Assembly (NCBI GenBank): GCA_012735135.1
Contig: JAAYHY010000104.1
Coordinates: 1 to 64,000 of the forward strand
Source of the DNA: Bacillota bacterium
GTDB taxonomy: Bacteria > Bacillota > UBA4882 > UBA10575
DNA: 64,000 nucleotides
Direction: 5' to 3'
The first letter of the stretch is position 1. Each line of letters starts with the position of its first letter. This document shows positions 14,887-22,894 of the stretch, piece by piece. The notes under the pieces were generated by a model. That model did not search any database. It was not told the origin of the DNA and saw nothing but the letters and a program-made list of their open reading frames with translations. Position numbers and translations under genes: made by a program.

Positions 14887-17400
14887 TTAAAAGATAACCA
14901 GGCTTTCGGGTTTAACGGAAGGAACTGCCCCCTCGCCGGTGGCATTCCCCAGGATCGTATAGGAGCCGGCTTCCAGGTTCTTGGTGGCGCTGCCGGGGAT
15001 CACCACTTCATAAACGCCGGCTTTTACCTGTTTAGCGTCGAACCTTAGCTCAGCATCGTCGGTAATGAGGGTCAGGTAAACCTCGCCTTTCTCCACCGGA
15101 ATCCGGTCGTCTTCCGGATAAATCGTCTCGCTCACCGTCAAGGTGATTTTGATGTCTTTACCTTTTTCGTTAAAGACCGGAATATCCATCTGGTCAATGG
15201 AGAAGACAGGTGTTTTGAATTTGTTCACCCAGTCTTGCCCGGTGAAGGGATAGGACGAATCGCGGGATGCCCGTAACTCCGCATAGTTGGCGGATGTATC
15301 AAATTTGGCCAGGTAGAAGGGGCCATTACTGATATAGGCATGTTTGTAGGTATCGATGAATTTAACGGCCGCTTGATACCGCTTCACCGCCTGGTCCGGG
15401 GTGATATAGCCTTTAATCGAGACCGGAACATACTTTTCGGCGATCATCTTCTGAAGTTCCGCCTTGATATCGGCCACACAGGAAGGCCTTAAAACATCAA
15501 CCTGGGTCGTCCCCTGTTTTGTCTGGGAGAAACTGTAAACCGTCCCGGAAGCGCTGGTCTTACTGGCGACCATCCGCGCCAAGGCTTCGACAACCTCCCA
15601 GCAGACACCGATATGGTGACCGGAAGCGGTAACCGAAAAGCCCGGCGCAAAAGTGCCAACCATCCGTTCTTCGGAGGCCGGGAAGTAATAATCGAAGTAG
15701 GAGACGATCTCGTTCTTCTTGAAATCATAGATCCATCCCCGGTAAACCTTCGCATCCGGCCCCATTTTACTGGCGTATTCCTCGTCGTAGTAAGGATCGT
15801 TCTCCCCGTCCTTGCTGGCCCACTCTTGGAGGAAAGCCGCGGCATACATGTAATCGACCAACTCCATGGGCACGCCGTGGTGGTAGTTGGAGAAGACCAT
15901 TTTGTAGCGGACGGTGACCAGCGAATTCTGGCCGGCGCCCACCTTCACCCAAGCCTTTTTCGCCGGGTCGTAACGGACCGCTTCCGGATCGATGGACACC
16001 TTCCCGACCAGATTGCCTTCAGCGTCCAGTTCGGCGCCGTAACGGAGGGTGTTCATGAGCGGCACCGCCCGGTTGGGGGTCTGTATGGCCGTTACCGGGC
16101 TCTCAAAGAACTCCCAGTCCGTTAGGGGTCCAGCAATATAGTTACTATAAGTATCATTAAATCCGTCGACGCCCACCGGATCCCAGGCCGACATGAAAAG
16201 GGCGCCCTGGGCGGAAAATTGCGTCGCGCGTAATTCTTTATTTTTCGTATTGGCGGTGATTAAAGACCATTCGTTCAGCCCGTCGCCCAAGCCATAGGCA
16301 AATCTGTTGGTAAAGGCCGCTTTATTGGCCACAAAGTACTGATTCTGGTAGCAGACATAGATCCGGACCGCATCTTCCAGACCCAGCCTTAAAGCTTCCA
16401 AAGCGGTCTCCCAATACTCTTCTTCAGTCAAGCAGCTACCACTGTACGCCTTTTCCGTCAACCGGTCAATCTCGGCGTTGGTATAGTTCCAGTTGTCGGG
16501 GTTGGCGCCACCGGGCATGTAACCGTACCAAGGCGCATACATCTGGGCGACAATATGTTCCCACCAAGCCCGGGTCGCGCCGGCGCCCCAGCCCTCAGTA
16601 TAAATATGCCATTGGTAGTCGGCGGGGTTACCACCGTAAACCTCGTTGTTGCTTTTAGCCCGGTCCCACATCAACCGTTCCACTTTAATCTTGGCTTTCT
16701 CGATCTGTTGGGCGACATATTCGCCTTCTTTCGCCCGTCCCTCGGGATCATCCACCCGGATGGCGAATTTAACAGTGACCGGCTCCCCGTTAAAGGTCCA
16801 CCAGTCTTTGCCTTCTTTTAATTTACCTTTCAGCGCGGGCAGGTTCGCCGCCGCGGTCAACGCCGCTTTGATCTCCTGAAGGGCCCGTTCTTCATCGCCT
16901 TCTGGAGTTAGCCCTAACTTGGAAGCGATCAAGTTATAACGGTAAGTACCCGGTTGGCCGGGGGTAGCCATTGTCATCATCGCCCCGCCGGCGCCGCCAA
17001 GAATCTCGTCCACTATGTACTGGCGGTTAATCAAGTGGTTAATGGCAAACCTTACTTCCCGGATGGCAAAGGGGTTAAAATACTCTTTCCCATCAACCGT
17101 CACCGTATAAGGGGCTTCGTTGGGAATGGGGTTAAGGAGCAAGCTCCAACTCCCCGAAGGAATGGAGTAGATCTCCAATTTATCCAAGGTCGCCCGGTCC
17201 AACCCTTGGATGGCGGGACCATCCACCCCGTAATAGAAAATGTCGCTTTTGCCGGCAGCCACATCTTGGATGCCAATATCCTGTTGCATCCGGACATCAA
17301 AATAGACCCGGTCCAAAAAAGGCCCCTTTTCGGCAGCAAAGACCGTACTGGATAAGACTAACAAACACAACACCCAAAAGCAAACTCTTTTGAAGCTCAT
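14887..17400 (-). CDS. Extracellular solute-binding protein, family 5, oversized
   Basis: 837 residues; ordinary Opp/Dpp binding proteins have 500-600. It has a signal peptide (VCFWVLCLLVLSSTVFA) but no lipobox Cys, so the mature protein may be soluble in a periplasm rather than lipid-anchored, which fits a diderm. Family-5 features include FAIREVRFAINHLINRQYIV and WNYTNAEIDRLTEKA. The C-terminal ~95 residues (IKITLTVSETIYPEDDRI onward) look like an added beta-sandwich. AAGGAGG precedes the ATG. It is the first gene of the importer operon; the ligand is unknown, with oligosaccharide or peptide possible. Confidence 0.88.
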   Translation of the reverse strand: MSFKRVCFWVLCLLVLSSTVFAAEKGPFLDRVYFDVRMQQDIGIQDVAAGKSDIFYYGVDGPAIQGLDRATLDKLEIYSIPSGSWSLLLNPIPNEAPYTVTVDGKEYFNPFAIREVRFAINHLINRQYIVDEILGGAGGAMMTMATPGQPGTYRYNLIASKLGLTPEGDEERALQEIKAALTAAANLPALKGKLKEGKDWWTFNGEPVTVKFAIRVDDPEGRAKEGEYVAQQIEKAKIKVERLMWDRAKSNNEVYGGNPADYQWHIYTEGWGAGATRAWWEHIVAQMYAPWYGYMPGGANPDNWNYTNAEIDRLTEKAYSGSCLTEEEYWETALEALRLGLEDAVRIYVCYQNQYFVANKAAFTNRFAYGLGDGLNEWSLITANTKNKELRATQFSAQGALFMSAWDPVGVDGFNDTYSNYIAGPLTDWEFFESPVTAIQTPNRAVPLMNTLRYGAELDAEGNLVGKVSIDPEAVRYDPAKKAWVKVGAGQNSLVTVRYKMVFSNYHHGVPMELVDYMYAAAFLQEWASKDGENDPYYDEEYASKMGPDAKVYRGWIYDFKKNEIVSYFDYYFPASEERMVGTFAPGFSVTASGHHIGVCWEVVEALARMVASKTSASGTVYSFSQTKQGTTQVDVLRPSCVADIKAELQKMIAEKYVPVSIKGYITPDQAVKRYQAAVKFIDTYKHAYISNGPFYLAKFDTSANYAELRASRDSSYPFTGQDWVNKFKTPVFSIDQMDIPVFNEKGKDIKITLTVSETIYPEDDRIPVEKGEVYLTLITDDAELRFDAKQVKAGVYEVVIPGSATKNLEAGSYTILGNATGEGAVPSVKPESLVIF

Positions 17401-17703
17401 CCCTTGACCTCCTTATTTTAATCTTATTTTTTATTAAATTAGAAGAACCTTCCCCCCAGACTCACCTCCCAACTGGCCAGCAAGACATCGTTTTGCCTTA
17501 ACTTTGGTAAAGAACAAATCCATATGTTATGATTAAAATTTTAAATACATAAAGTTCTTCATAGAACTAGATTTATCCTTTTTTAATAACCAATATTATT
17601 ACAAAAAACCAAAAAGCATCCCTCCAGAGATGCTTTTTGGCTAAATCGCTCTCGCTACTTACTTCCGGCTTTACCCATCCAACAGGCGACTACTTTGCCT
17701 TTA
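17401..17703. other. Intergenic region upstream of the importer operon
   Basis: Contains AT-rich promoter-like sequence near 17515-17600, the terminator at 17609-17640, and near 17640-17700 a decayed B-like repeat (CCGGCTTTA followed later by GGCGACTAC). No gene was seen. Confidence 0.4.
17609..17640 (-). terminator. Terminator of the ABC-2 exporter operon
   Basis: CCAAAAAGCATC and GATGCTTTTTGG form a perfect 12-bp stem with built-in A/T tracts, about 65 bases beyond the exporter ATPase stop codon. Confidence 0.8.
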
Positions 17704-18678
17704 TCAACGTGCCTGATATAAAACCTTGATCACATCCTCAATCTGCGGTTCCCGGAGGGACAAATCCCTAATTGTGCTGCTCTTGTTCACCAAAGCAATA
17801 AATTCGTTGAGAGGAAAGGCGGTCAGATCCAGTTCCAATTCGACCTGATAAGTGGAGATCCGGTTGGTCACGGTGATCCCCGGCCGGTCCAGCGCGGGAA
17901 GGGGGTGGATGGTGGTCACGGCGATAATTTTCTTCTCCCCCAACTGCCGGCGTAAAGCGGGCAGGGCATCATCAAAGACCAGCTCCCCGTGGTTGATCAC
18001 AATCACCCTTTTGGCCAAATGCTCAATATCGCCCAGATCATGGGTGGTCAGGATGAAAGTCACCCCGCGCTGATTCATCTTCAGGATAAACTTGCGGATC
18101 TTGTCCTTGGCGATCACATCCAGACCGATGGTGGGTTCATCTAAAAAGACAATCTCTGGTTTATGGAGCATCGCCATGATAAACTCGCACTTCATCCGCT
18201 CCCCAAGGGAGAGTTGGCGGGTGGGTTTGCGGATCTGTCCCTCCACGTCCAGCAGTTCCACCATGTATTCCATGGTTCGTTTAAACTCCCGCTCCGGAAT
18301 GGCGTAGATGGCCTTGTTGAGATAAAAGGCGTCAATGGGCGGAATATCCCATAACAACTGGGATTTCTGGCCGAAAACCGCCCCGATTTTCGCCACGTAC
18401 TTTTTCCGGTCCCGCCAGGGCGTGTAACCCATAATATCAACTTTGCCGGAGGAAGGATAAAGAATCCCGGTTAAAATCTTGAGGGTGGTGGATTTTCCGG
18501 CGCCATTGGGCCCTAAAAAACCCACCAGTTCCCCCTGGTCAATCCGGAAGGAGATCCCTTTTAAGGCCTCAATATAAATGGGCTTCCGGACAAAGAGGCT
18601 TTTCAGCGTTTCCCCGAAACTGCTGCCCCGCTGGTATGATTTATATACCTTCTTTAAATCTTCAACGGTAATCAACAT
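17704..18678 (-). CDS. ABC-2 exporter ATPase
   Basis: 324 residues. Walker A is GPNGAGKSTTLK, the signature LSLGERMKCEF, and Walker B IVFLDEPTIGLDV, then ILTTHDLGDIEHLA. The N-terminal part has the longer loop of ABC-2/DrrA-like ATPases (YQRGSSFGETLKSLFVRK), and an accessory C-terminal domain follows. The ATG at 18678 has AGGTGG five bases upstream. It directly follows two DUF990-type permease genes, with the stop of the preceding gene two bases away. The trio forms an exporter of unknown cargo; related systems move drugs, lipids or polysaccharide parts. Confidence 0.93.
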   Translation of the reverse strand: MLITVEDLKKVYKSYQRGSSFGETLKSLFVRKPIYIEALKGISFRIDQGELVGFLGPNGAGKSTTLKILTGILYPSSGKVDIMGYTPWRDRKKYVAKIGAVFGQKSQLLWDIPPIDAFYLNKAIYAIPEREFKRTMEYMVELLDVEGQIRKPTRQLSLGERMKCEFIMAMLHKPEIVFLDEPTIGLDVIAKDKIRKFILKMNQRGVTFILTTHDLGDIEHLAKRVIVINHGELVFDDALPALRRQLGEKKIIAVTTIHPLPALDRPGITVTNRISTYQVELELDLTAFPLNEFIALVNKSSTIRDLSLREPQIEDVIKVLYQAR

Positions 18679-18679
18679 C

Positions 18680-19462
18680 TCAGCCACCTGCACTGGTATA
18701 TTTTTTTAGCATCGCCCGCCAAAACGACAGGCTCCCGGCCAGAAAAAGGAAGCTGACCCCTACGGCCCTCCAGGTGCCGGGGGAAGGACGGCCCAGCAAA
18801 ACCGTGGCCGGCACGGAGCCGAGAATCGCGATGGGAATAATGCCCGTAATCACCGTCTGGACTGGCTTGGAGAAGATGGCCGCCGGATACAAGCCAAAGT
18901 TGGTCAGAGAATTAAAGATATCGTAAACCCGGATATTCCCGATCCAGACGATCCCGATCCCCGCTAAAGTCACCCCGTAGGCAAAAAGGGTCAGCAGGGT
19001 AATGAGAAACAGGGCCAAAAACTGGAGCCATTCCCCCACCCCCGGGGGTGGCAGCCGGCGCAAGGCCAGCGTGAACAAAGTAGCGCCGCCAATCAATTTC
19101 CCCAGATCCTCAGCGTCAAAGCCGGTCACAATCGCCATAAAAAGGGCGGATTTGGGCTTAATCATCAATAAGTCAAAGGCGCCACCGCGCACCCGTTCAA
19201 CGGTGTTCCAGACGATCCCGAAAAAGAAGGGATAGGCGATCCCCTTGCCCAAAAGAAAGACCCCTTGAATGAGCAAGGCTTCATACATACTCCAGCCGGG
19301 GAAACTGGCTCCGTTTTCATAGATCAAAATGGTGATCAGCGGCGCCGCCATCTCCACCAGCAGCATGATCAGAATACTTAGGAAATAGTCACCCCGGTAT
19401 GCCATCCGGCTCGCCAGCGCCGTCTTGACCCCCGCCAAGTAAATCCGAAGGTTAGTTCTCAT
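18680..19462 (-). CDS. ABC-2 exporter permease (DUF990-like), second subunit
   Basis: 260 residues with six predicted membrane helices, for example FLSILIMLLVEMAAPLITILIY and GVTLAGIGIVWIGNI. The arrangement and the phrase GAFDLLMIKPKSALFMAIV match the ABC-2 transporter family often annotated DUF990. Its ATG overlaps the stop codon of the preceding permease by four bases (ATGA), so the two are made together and probably form a heterodimer. Confidence 0.85.
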   Translation of the reverse strand: MRTNLRIYLAGVKTALASRMAYRGDYFLSILIMLLVEMAAPLITILIYENGASFPGWSMYEALLIQGVFLLGKGIAYPFFFGIVWNTVERVRGGAFDLLMIKPKSALFMAIVTGFDAEDLGKLIGGATLFTLALRRLPPPGVGEWLQFLALFLITLLTLFAYGVTLAGIGIVWIGNIRVYDIFNSLTNFGLYPAAIFSKPVQTVITGIIPIAILGSVPATVLLGRPSPGTWRAVGVSFLFLAGSLSFWRAMLKKYTSAGG

Positions 19463-20307
19463 GCGCCCACCCCCGTAAACCGCTTAATCCCGAAATACCA
19501 CAAAATCCGGGAGAGCAGAAACATGAGCACAACCGCCAAGAACTGCAGGGCCACCACCTGAGGAATGGGAAGAGTGATCCCGGCCAGTTCGTAATGGCCG
19601 ATGAAGACCCGGATCGGCGCATAGGTAATAAACTGAAAAGGAAGGTAGAAAAGGACTTTTTGCATTCCTTCGGAAAAAAAGGTTAATGGGATCAGCATCC
19701 CCGCCGAGAGATCCCGGAGCGTCAGAAAGGCCCGCCGGAGTCCTTCCGTCCTCGTCAGCCAAAAGGCGCTGAGCCCGATACAATAGTTGGTTAGAAAGAC
19801 CAGGATGAAACTTAAAGCCAGGGAAAGCAAAGCCCAGCTGGGCGCGGCAGGGATTAATTTGATCTTAAAGACAAAATAGAAAATCACGTAAATCGGCAGC
19901 ACTTCCACTAAAAGGGCGAGCAGCCGGTGGCCGACCTTTTCCGCAAAGGCATAAAAGCAGTGGGAAACCGGCCGCAGCATAAAAGTTAGAAAACCGCCGG
20001 TCCGTACCAGCCACTGGAGATTCCAGTCGGCCGAATCATAGGTCAGGTAGCCAATCACCGCCGTTATCCCGTAGTAAGTCAGCATTTCTTCCAGCGTCAA
20101 GCCATTAAGGGTCGTCCGGGTGGCGTAAACCGCCCGCCAAATAAACATTTGGGTCAAAAAAAAGACCGGGCCGACGAAGACAGAAACTGCCATTTGGTTG
20201 CGGTAAGCGGCCCACTCTTTATAGGAAGAAAGGGCGGTGGCTTTTAAGACGTTGACCAGATGAGAAATTCGTTTTCCTGCTCCGGAACGGCTAAGCAAAA
20301 TCTTCAA
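19459..20307 (-). CDS. ABC-2 exporter permease (DUF990-like), first subunit
   Basis: Up to 282 residues, six helices. WLVRTGGFLTFMLRPVSHCFYAF is the cytoplasmic RP loop typical of this permease family. The start is unclear: the ORF begins with a TTG that touches its GGGAG ribosome site, and a second in-frame TTG three codons later (20298) has a better spacing of nine bases. First gene of the exporter operon, transcribed divergently from the xylanase. Confidence 0.83.
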   Translation of the reverse strand: MKILLSRSGAGKRISHLVNVLKATALSSYKEWAAYRNQMAVSVFVGPVFFLTQMFIWRAVYATRTTLNGLTLEEMLTYYGITAVIGYLTYDSADWNLQWLVRTGGFLTFMLRPVSHCFYAFAEKVGHRLLALLVEVLPIYVIFYFVFKIKLIPAAPSWALLSLALSFILVFLTNYCIGLSAFWLTRTEGLRRAFLTLRDLSAGMLIPLTFFSEGMQKVLFYLPFQFITYAPIRVFIGHYELAGITLPIPQVVALQFLAVVLMFLLSRILWYFGIKRFTGVGA

Positions 20308-20620
20308 CTCCCGGAAGAAAATAACTTTATAACCCAGATCATAGCAGAAACAATGGTTATAGACAAGAACAAATTAAAGAAAAGGAGACCAACCCCTCCG
20401 CTCTTGGTAAGGAAAGTCATTTCAATTTGCTAATTATAAAAATCATAAATCTAATTAATATTCATTTGCGACAATTACGAATAGGATTTCCTGGAGCGAT
20501 GTGGAAATAAAGAACTAATATTGCCGGTGGGGTCTTTCCTGACAAGCCATTTCGAAGATGGCTTCACCAGGTTTATAACCGCACCAGCTCTTAGAAGAGT
20601 AGAAGAGGAGGAGTAAACCC
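20308..20620. other. Divergent intergenic region, exporter / xylanase
   Basis: About 310 bases. The most visible structure is a 7-bp hairpin, AAGCCAT-TTCGAAG-ATGGCTT at 20544-20564, about 57 bases before the xylanase start. I saw no clear promoter pair or operator. Confidence 0.4.
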
Positions 20621-21862
20621 ATGAGAAAAATGGATGCCCGGATCAAAGAGGAACGGACGGCTGAGGTTACGCTGTTGATCACCACGGAGGATGATCACCC
20701 CCTGGCTGAACGGGAGGTGGAAATCGCCCAAACGAAACACCGCTTTCTCTTTGGCAGTAATGGATTTTTCCTTTTGCCCCTGGCCAACAACGAACTGACC
20801 GGGGCGGAAAAAGAACGGACGGCACAGATTGCCGAGCATTTTCTTGCCCTCATGAACTATGTGACCCTTCCCTTCTACTGGGGACGGTTTGAACCCGAAC
20901 CGGGCAAGCCCGATACCGAAAGATTACGGCAGACCGCCAAGTGGTGTGTGGAGCACGGTTTGCAGGTCAAAGGACACCCCCTTTGCTGGCATACGCTAAC
21001 GGCCCCCTGGCTGCTCCAGCTGACCAACGAAGAAATCATCGCCGCCCAGCTCGGCCGGATTAGACGGGATGTTTCCGCCTTTGCCGGCCTCATCGACTGC
21101 TGGGATGTGGTCAACGAAGCGGTAATCATGCCCAACTTCAATAAATACGACAACGGGATCACCCGGATCTGTAAAGAATTGGGGCGCATTAAAACCATCA
21201 AACTCATGTTTGAAGCGGCGCGCCAGACGAACCCCCAAGCCGTCTTGCTCTTAAACGACTTTGATGTGTCCCCGGCCTATGAGATCTTAATCGAGGGCTG
21301 TTTAGCGGCTGGTGTCCAGATCGACGTTATCGGGATCCAATCCCATATGCACCAAGGATACTGGGGCGTGGAAAAAACCGAACAGATCCTGGAACGTTTC
21401 GCCCGCTTTAACCTACCGCTGCATTTTACCGAAACGACCCTGGTCTCCGGGGCGCTGATGCCGCCGGAATATGAGGACCTCAACGACTACCAGGTTACCG
21501 ACTGGCCCAGCACTCAGGAGGGCGAGGAGCGCCAGGCCCGGGAGACCGTCCTTCACTACAAAACTCTCTTGGCCCATCCCTTGGTCACCGGGATCACCTG
21601 GTGGGACCTGCTCGACGGACAATGGCTCAATGCTCCCGGCGGTCTTTTGCGGAAGGACGGCTCCCCCAAACCGGCTTATGAGGAACTCCATAAATTAGTG
21701 AAGGGTGAATGGTGGCTGGCGCCGACCGTCTTCCGCACCGACCGGGAGGGAAAAGTTAAATTCCGGGGCTTTTTAGGAGATTACGAGCTACGCTACGCCG
21801 GCCGGCGGCTCCCCTTCCAACTGGAGGAAAAGGGCGAAGTTACGCTCAAACTCAAGCTTTAA
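20621..21862 (+). CDS. Endo-1,4-beta-xylanase, GH10, intracellular
   Basis: 413 residues that hydrolyse beta-1,4-xylan or xylo-oligosaccharides with retention. GH10 landmarks are KGHPLCWHTL, the acid/base Glu in CWDVVNEAV, GIQSHMH, the likely nucleophile Glu in HFTETTLVSG, and GITWWDLLDGQWL. There is no signal peptide; the protein begins with a short beta-rich domain (EVTLLITTEDDHPLAEREV), so it should act inside the cell on imported oligosaccharides, possibly those carried by the neighbouring importer. GAGGAGG precedes the ATG. The nucleophile context, FTETTL rather than the common TELD, places it in a divergent GH10 branch. Confidence 0.92.
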   Translation: MRKMDARIKEERTAEVTLLITTEDDHPLAEREVEIAQTKHRFLFGSNGFFLLPLANNELTGAEKERTAQIAEHFLALMNYVTLPFYWGRFEPEPGKPDTERLRQTAKWCVEHGLQVKGHPLCWHTLTAPWLLQLTNEEIIAAQLGRIRRDVSAFAGLIDCWDVVNEAVIMPNFNKYDNGITRICKELGRIKTIKLMFEAARQTNPQAVLLLNDFDVSPAYEILIEGCLAAGVQIDVIGIQSHMHQGYWGVEKTEQILERFARFNLPLHFTETTLVSGALMPPEYEDLNDYQVTDWPSTQEGEERQARETVLHYKTLLAHPLVTGITWWDLLDGQWLNAPGGLLRKDGSPKPAYEELHKLVKGEWWLAPTVFRTDREGKVKFRGFLGDYELRYAGRRLPFQLEEKGEVTLKLKL

Positions 21863-21887
21863 GCAAAGGAGAAGGCAGCGCAAAAGA

Positions 21888-21912
21888 GAAACCCGCTTTG
21901 GCAGCGGGTTTC
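21888..21912 (+). terminator. Terminator after the xylanase
   Basis: GAAACCCGCT and AGCGGGTTTC form a perfect 10-bp stem followed by TTATTATT. Confidence 0.8.
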
Positions 21913-21938
21913 TTATTATTGGGCAAAAGCTTACAAGG

Positions 21939-22487
21939 TTACTCCTTGAAGAGTTCTGCACTGATCTGCAGGTACAGTTCGTAATTTTCCCGGTCGAAGC
22001 AGACAAAAATAACCTTTTTGATCCGGGGATCCTTGGCTAAAAAATCCGTCACCGTCCGGAGGGCGATCTCCGCCGCTAGCGCTTTCGGGAAACGATAGAC
22101 TCCGGTACTAATGTTGGGAAAGGCAATGGTCCCTACCCCGTGGGCGACGGCCAGGGCCAGGCTGTTCCGGTAACAATCGGCGAGCATCCGGGGTTCATCC
22201 TGCGCTCCACCCCGCCAAACCGGGCCTACGGTATGGATGACGTATTTGGCCGGCAACTTGCCGGCGGTTGTGATCACCGCTTCCCCGGTGGGACAGCCCC
22301 CCTGCCGGCTCCGGATCCTTTGGCACGCCGCCAAGATCTCCGGTCCACCGGCCCGGTGGATCGCGCCGTCAACTCCGCCGCCCCCCAAGAGGCTGCTGTT
22401 GGCGGCATTGCCGATGGCGTCGGCCGGAATTTTGGTTATATCGCCCGGGATAATCTCGATCCTGTCTTTGCCTTTTATTACTGACAC
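21939..22487 (-). CDS. Macrodomain protein (O-acetyl-ADP-ribose deacetylase-like)
   Basis: 182 residues forming one macrodomain of the YmdB/MacroD type. The ADP-ribose loops are [20 protein letters not shown] and [12 protein letters not shown], with the conserved Asn and the GGGGVDG stretch intact. The expected activity is hydrolysis of ADP-ribose esters. The GTG start has GGAGGG eight bases upstream. It lies downstream of the phosphoglucomutase gene and is separated from it by the A1-B2 repeat region, so it may be read from that operon. Confidence 0.93.
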   Translation of the reverse strand: MSVIKGKDRIEIIPGDITKIPADAIGNAANSSLLGGGGVDGAIHRAGGPEILAACQRIRSRQGGCPTGEAVITTAGKLPAKYVIHTVGPVWRGGAQDEPRMLADCYRNSLALAVAHGVGTIAFPNISTGVYRFPKALAAEIALRTVTDFLAKDPRIKKVIFVCFDRENYELYLQISAELFKE

Positions 22488-22611
22488 CAGATGTTCCCTC
22501 CCCGTGCCCCTATGCTCAATCTTCCCCTGCCAATGACATGTCTTGGTTTACGTACTCGCCGGTTATGCCAATTATCACCTCGAAGGGAACGAATAGTGTT
22601 CTTCGTTACTC

Positions 22612-22700
22612 AGAGAATACCTTCGATGTTTGTCGACTCACCCGGCTTTGAATTTCATTACTCAGTTCAAAACTGACAGTAGCCGGCGTGAGCGACTACC
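22612..22700 (-). repeat. Element B copy 2
   Basis: On the minus strand it starts GGTAGTCGCTCACGCCGGCT. It ends AAAGCCGGGTGAGTCGACA plus a CATCGAAGGTATTCTC tail. The halves are reverse complements with small bulges. It follows element A copy 1 directly, and the macrodomain gene starts about 125 bases further on. Confidence 0.75.
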
Positions 22701-22870
22701 TTGAATTTCTTCGTCAGATCTTTGCGAAGCGGAGCTTGAAAGCGGGTCGCGCGGCAGGGAAGCCGTGCGCCCTGTTGGTTAAGGAGGAACCATCAAGCGG
22801 TTACCCGCTTTCAACGGAGCTGAACTTTAGAATACGCGAAGAAATTCTTTGGAGCGAGGAAACACCATTC
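22693..22870 (-). ncRNA. Element A copy 1, candidate structured RNA
   Basis: Noncoding element between the phosphoglucomutase and macrodomain genes. On the minus strand its 63-base core (GCGTATTCTAAAG to TTAACCAA) matches element A copy 2 with only five differences. An outer stem GAATTTCTTCG (22703-22713)/CGAAGAAATTC (22837-22847) closes it with 11 perfect pairs. Inside are a hairpin AAGCGG-GTAA-CCGCTT with a GNRA loop and GGTT-CCTCCTT-AACC, whose loop equals the anti-Shine-Dalgarno sequence. A second 12-bp pairing (22736-22747 with 22803-22814) is mutually exclusive with the GNRA hairpin. The strand is inferred from the GNRA loop. The ORF drawn over it on the plus strand is not credible. Confidence 0.5.
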
Positions 22871-22894
22871 GGTCCCCGGGAGGAATAATGATCT

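Noticed and set aside
22612-22700. Element B as a c-di-GMP, ZTP or c-di-AMP riboswitch
   Set aside because: The conserved cores of those riboswitches are not present, and copies occur before unrelated genes and also truncated, which suits a repeat family better.
22688-22888. 66-codon plus-strand ORF over elements A and B
   Set aside because: It has no ribosome site. The differences between the two A copies change amino acids in that frame (Tyr/Cys, Glu/Lys, Asn/Ser), while base pairing is kept, so RNA structure explains the conservation better than coding.
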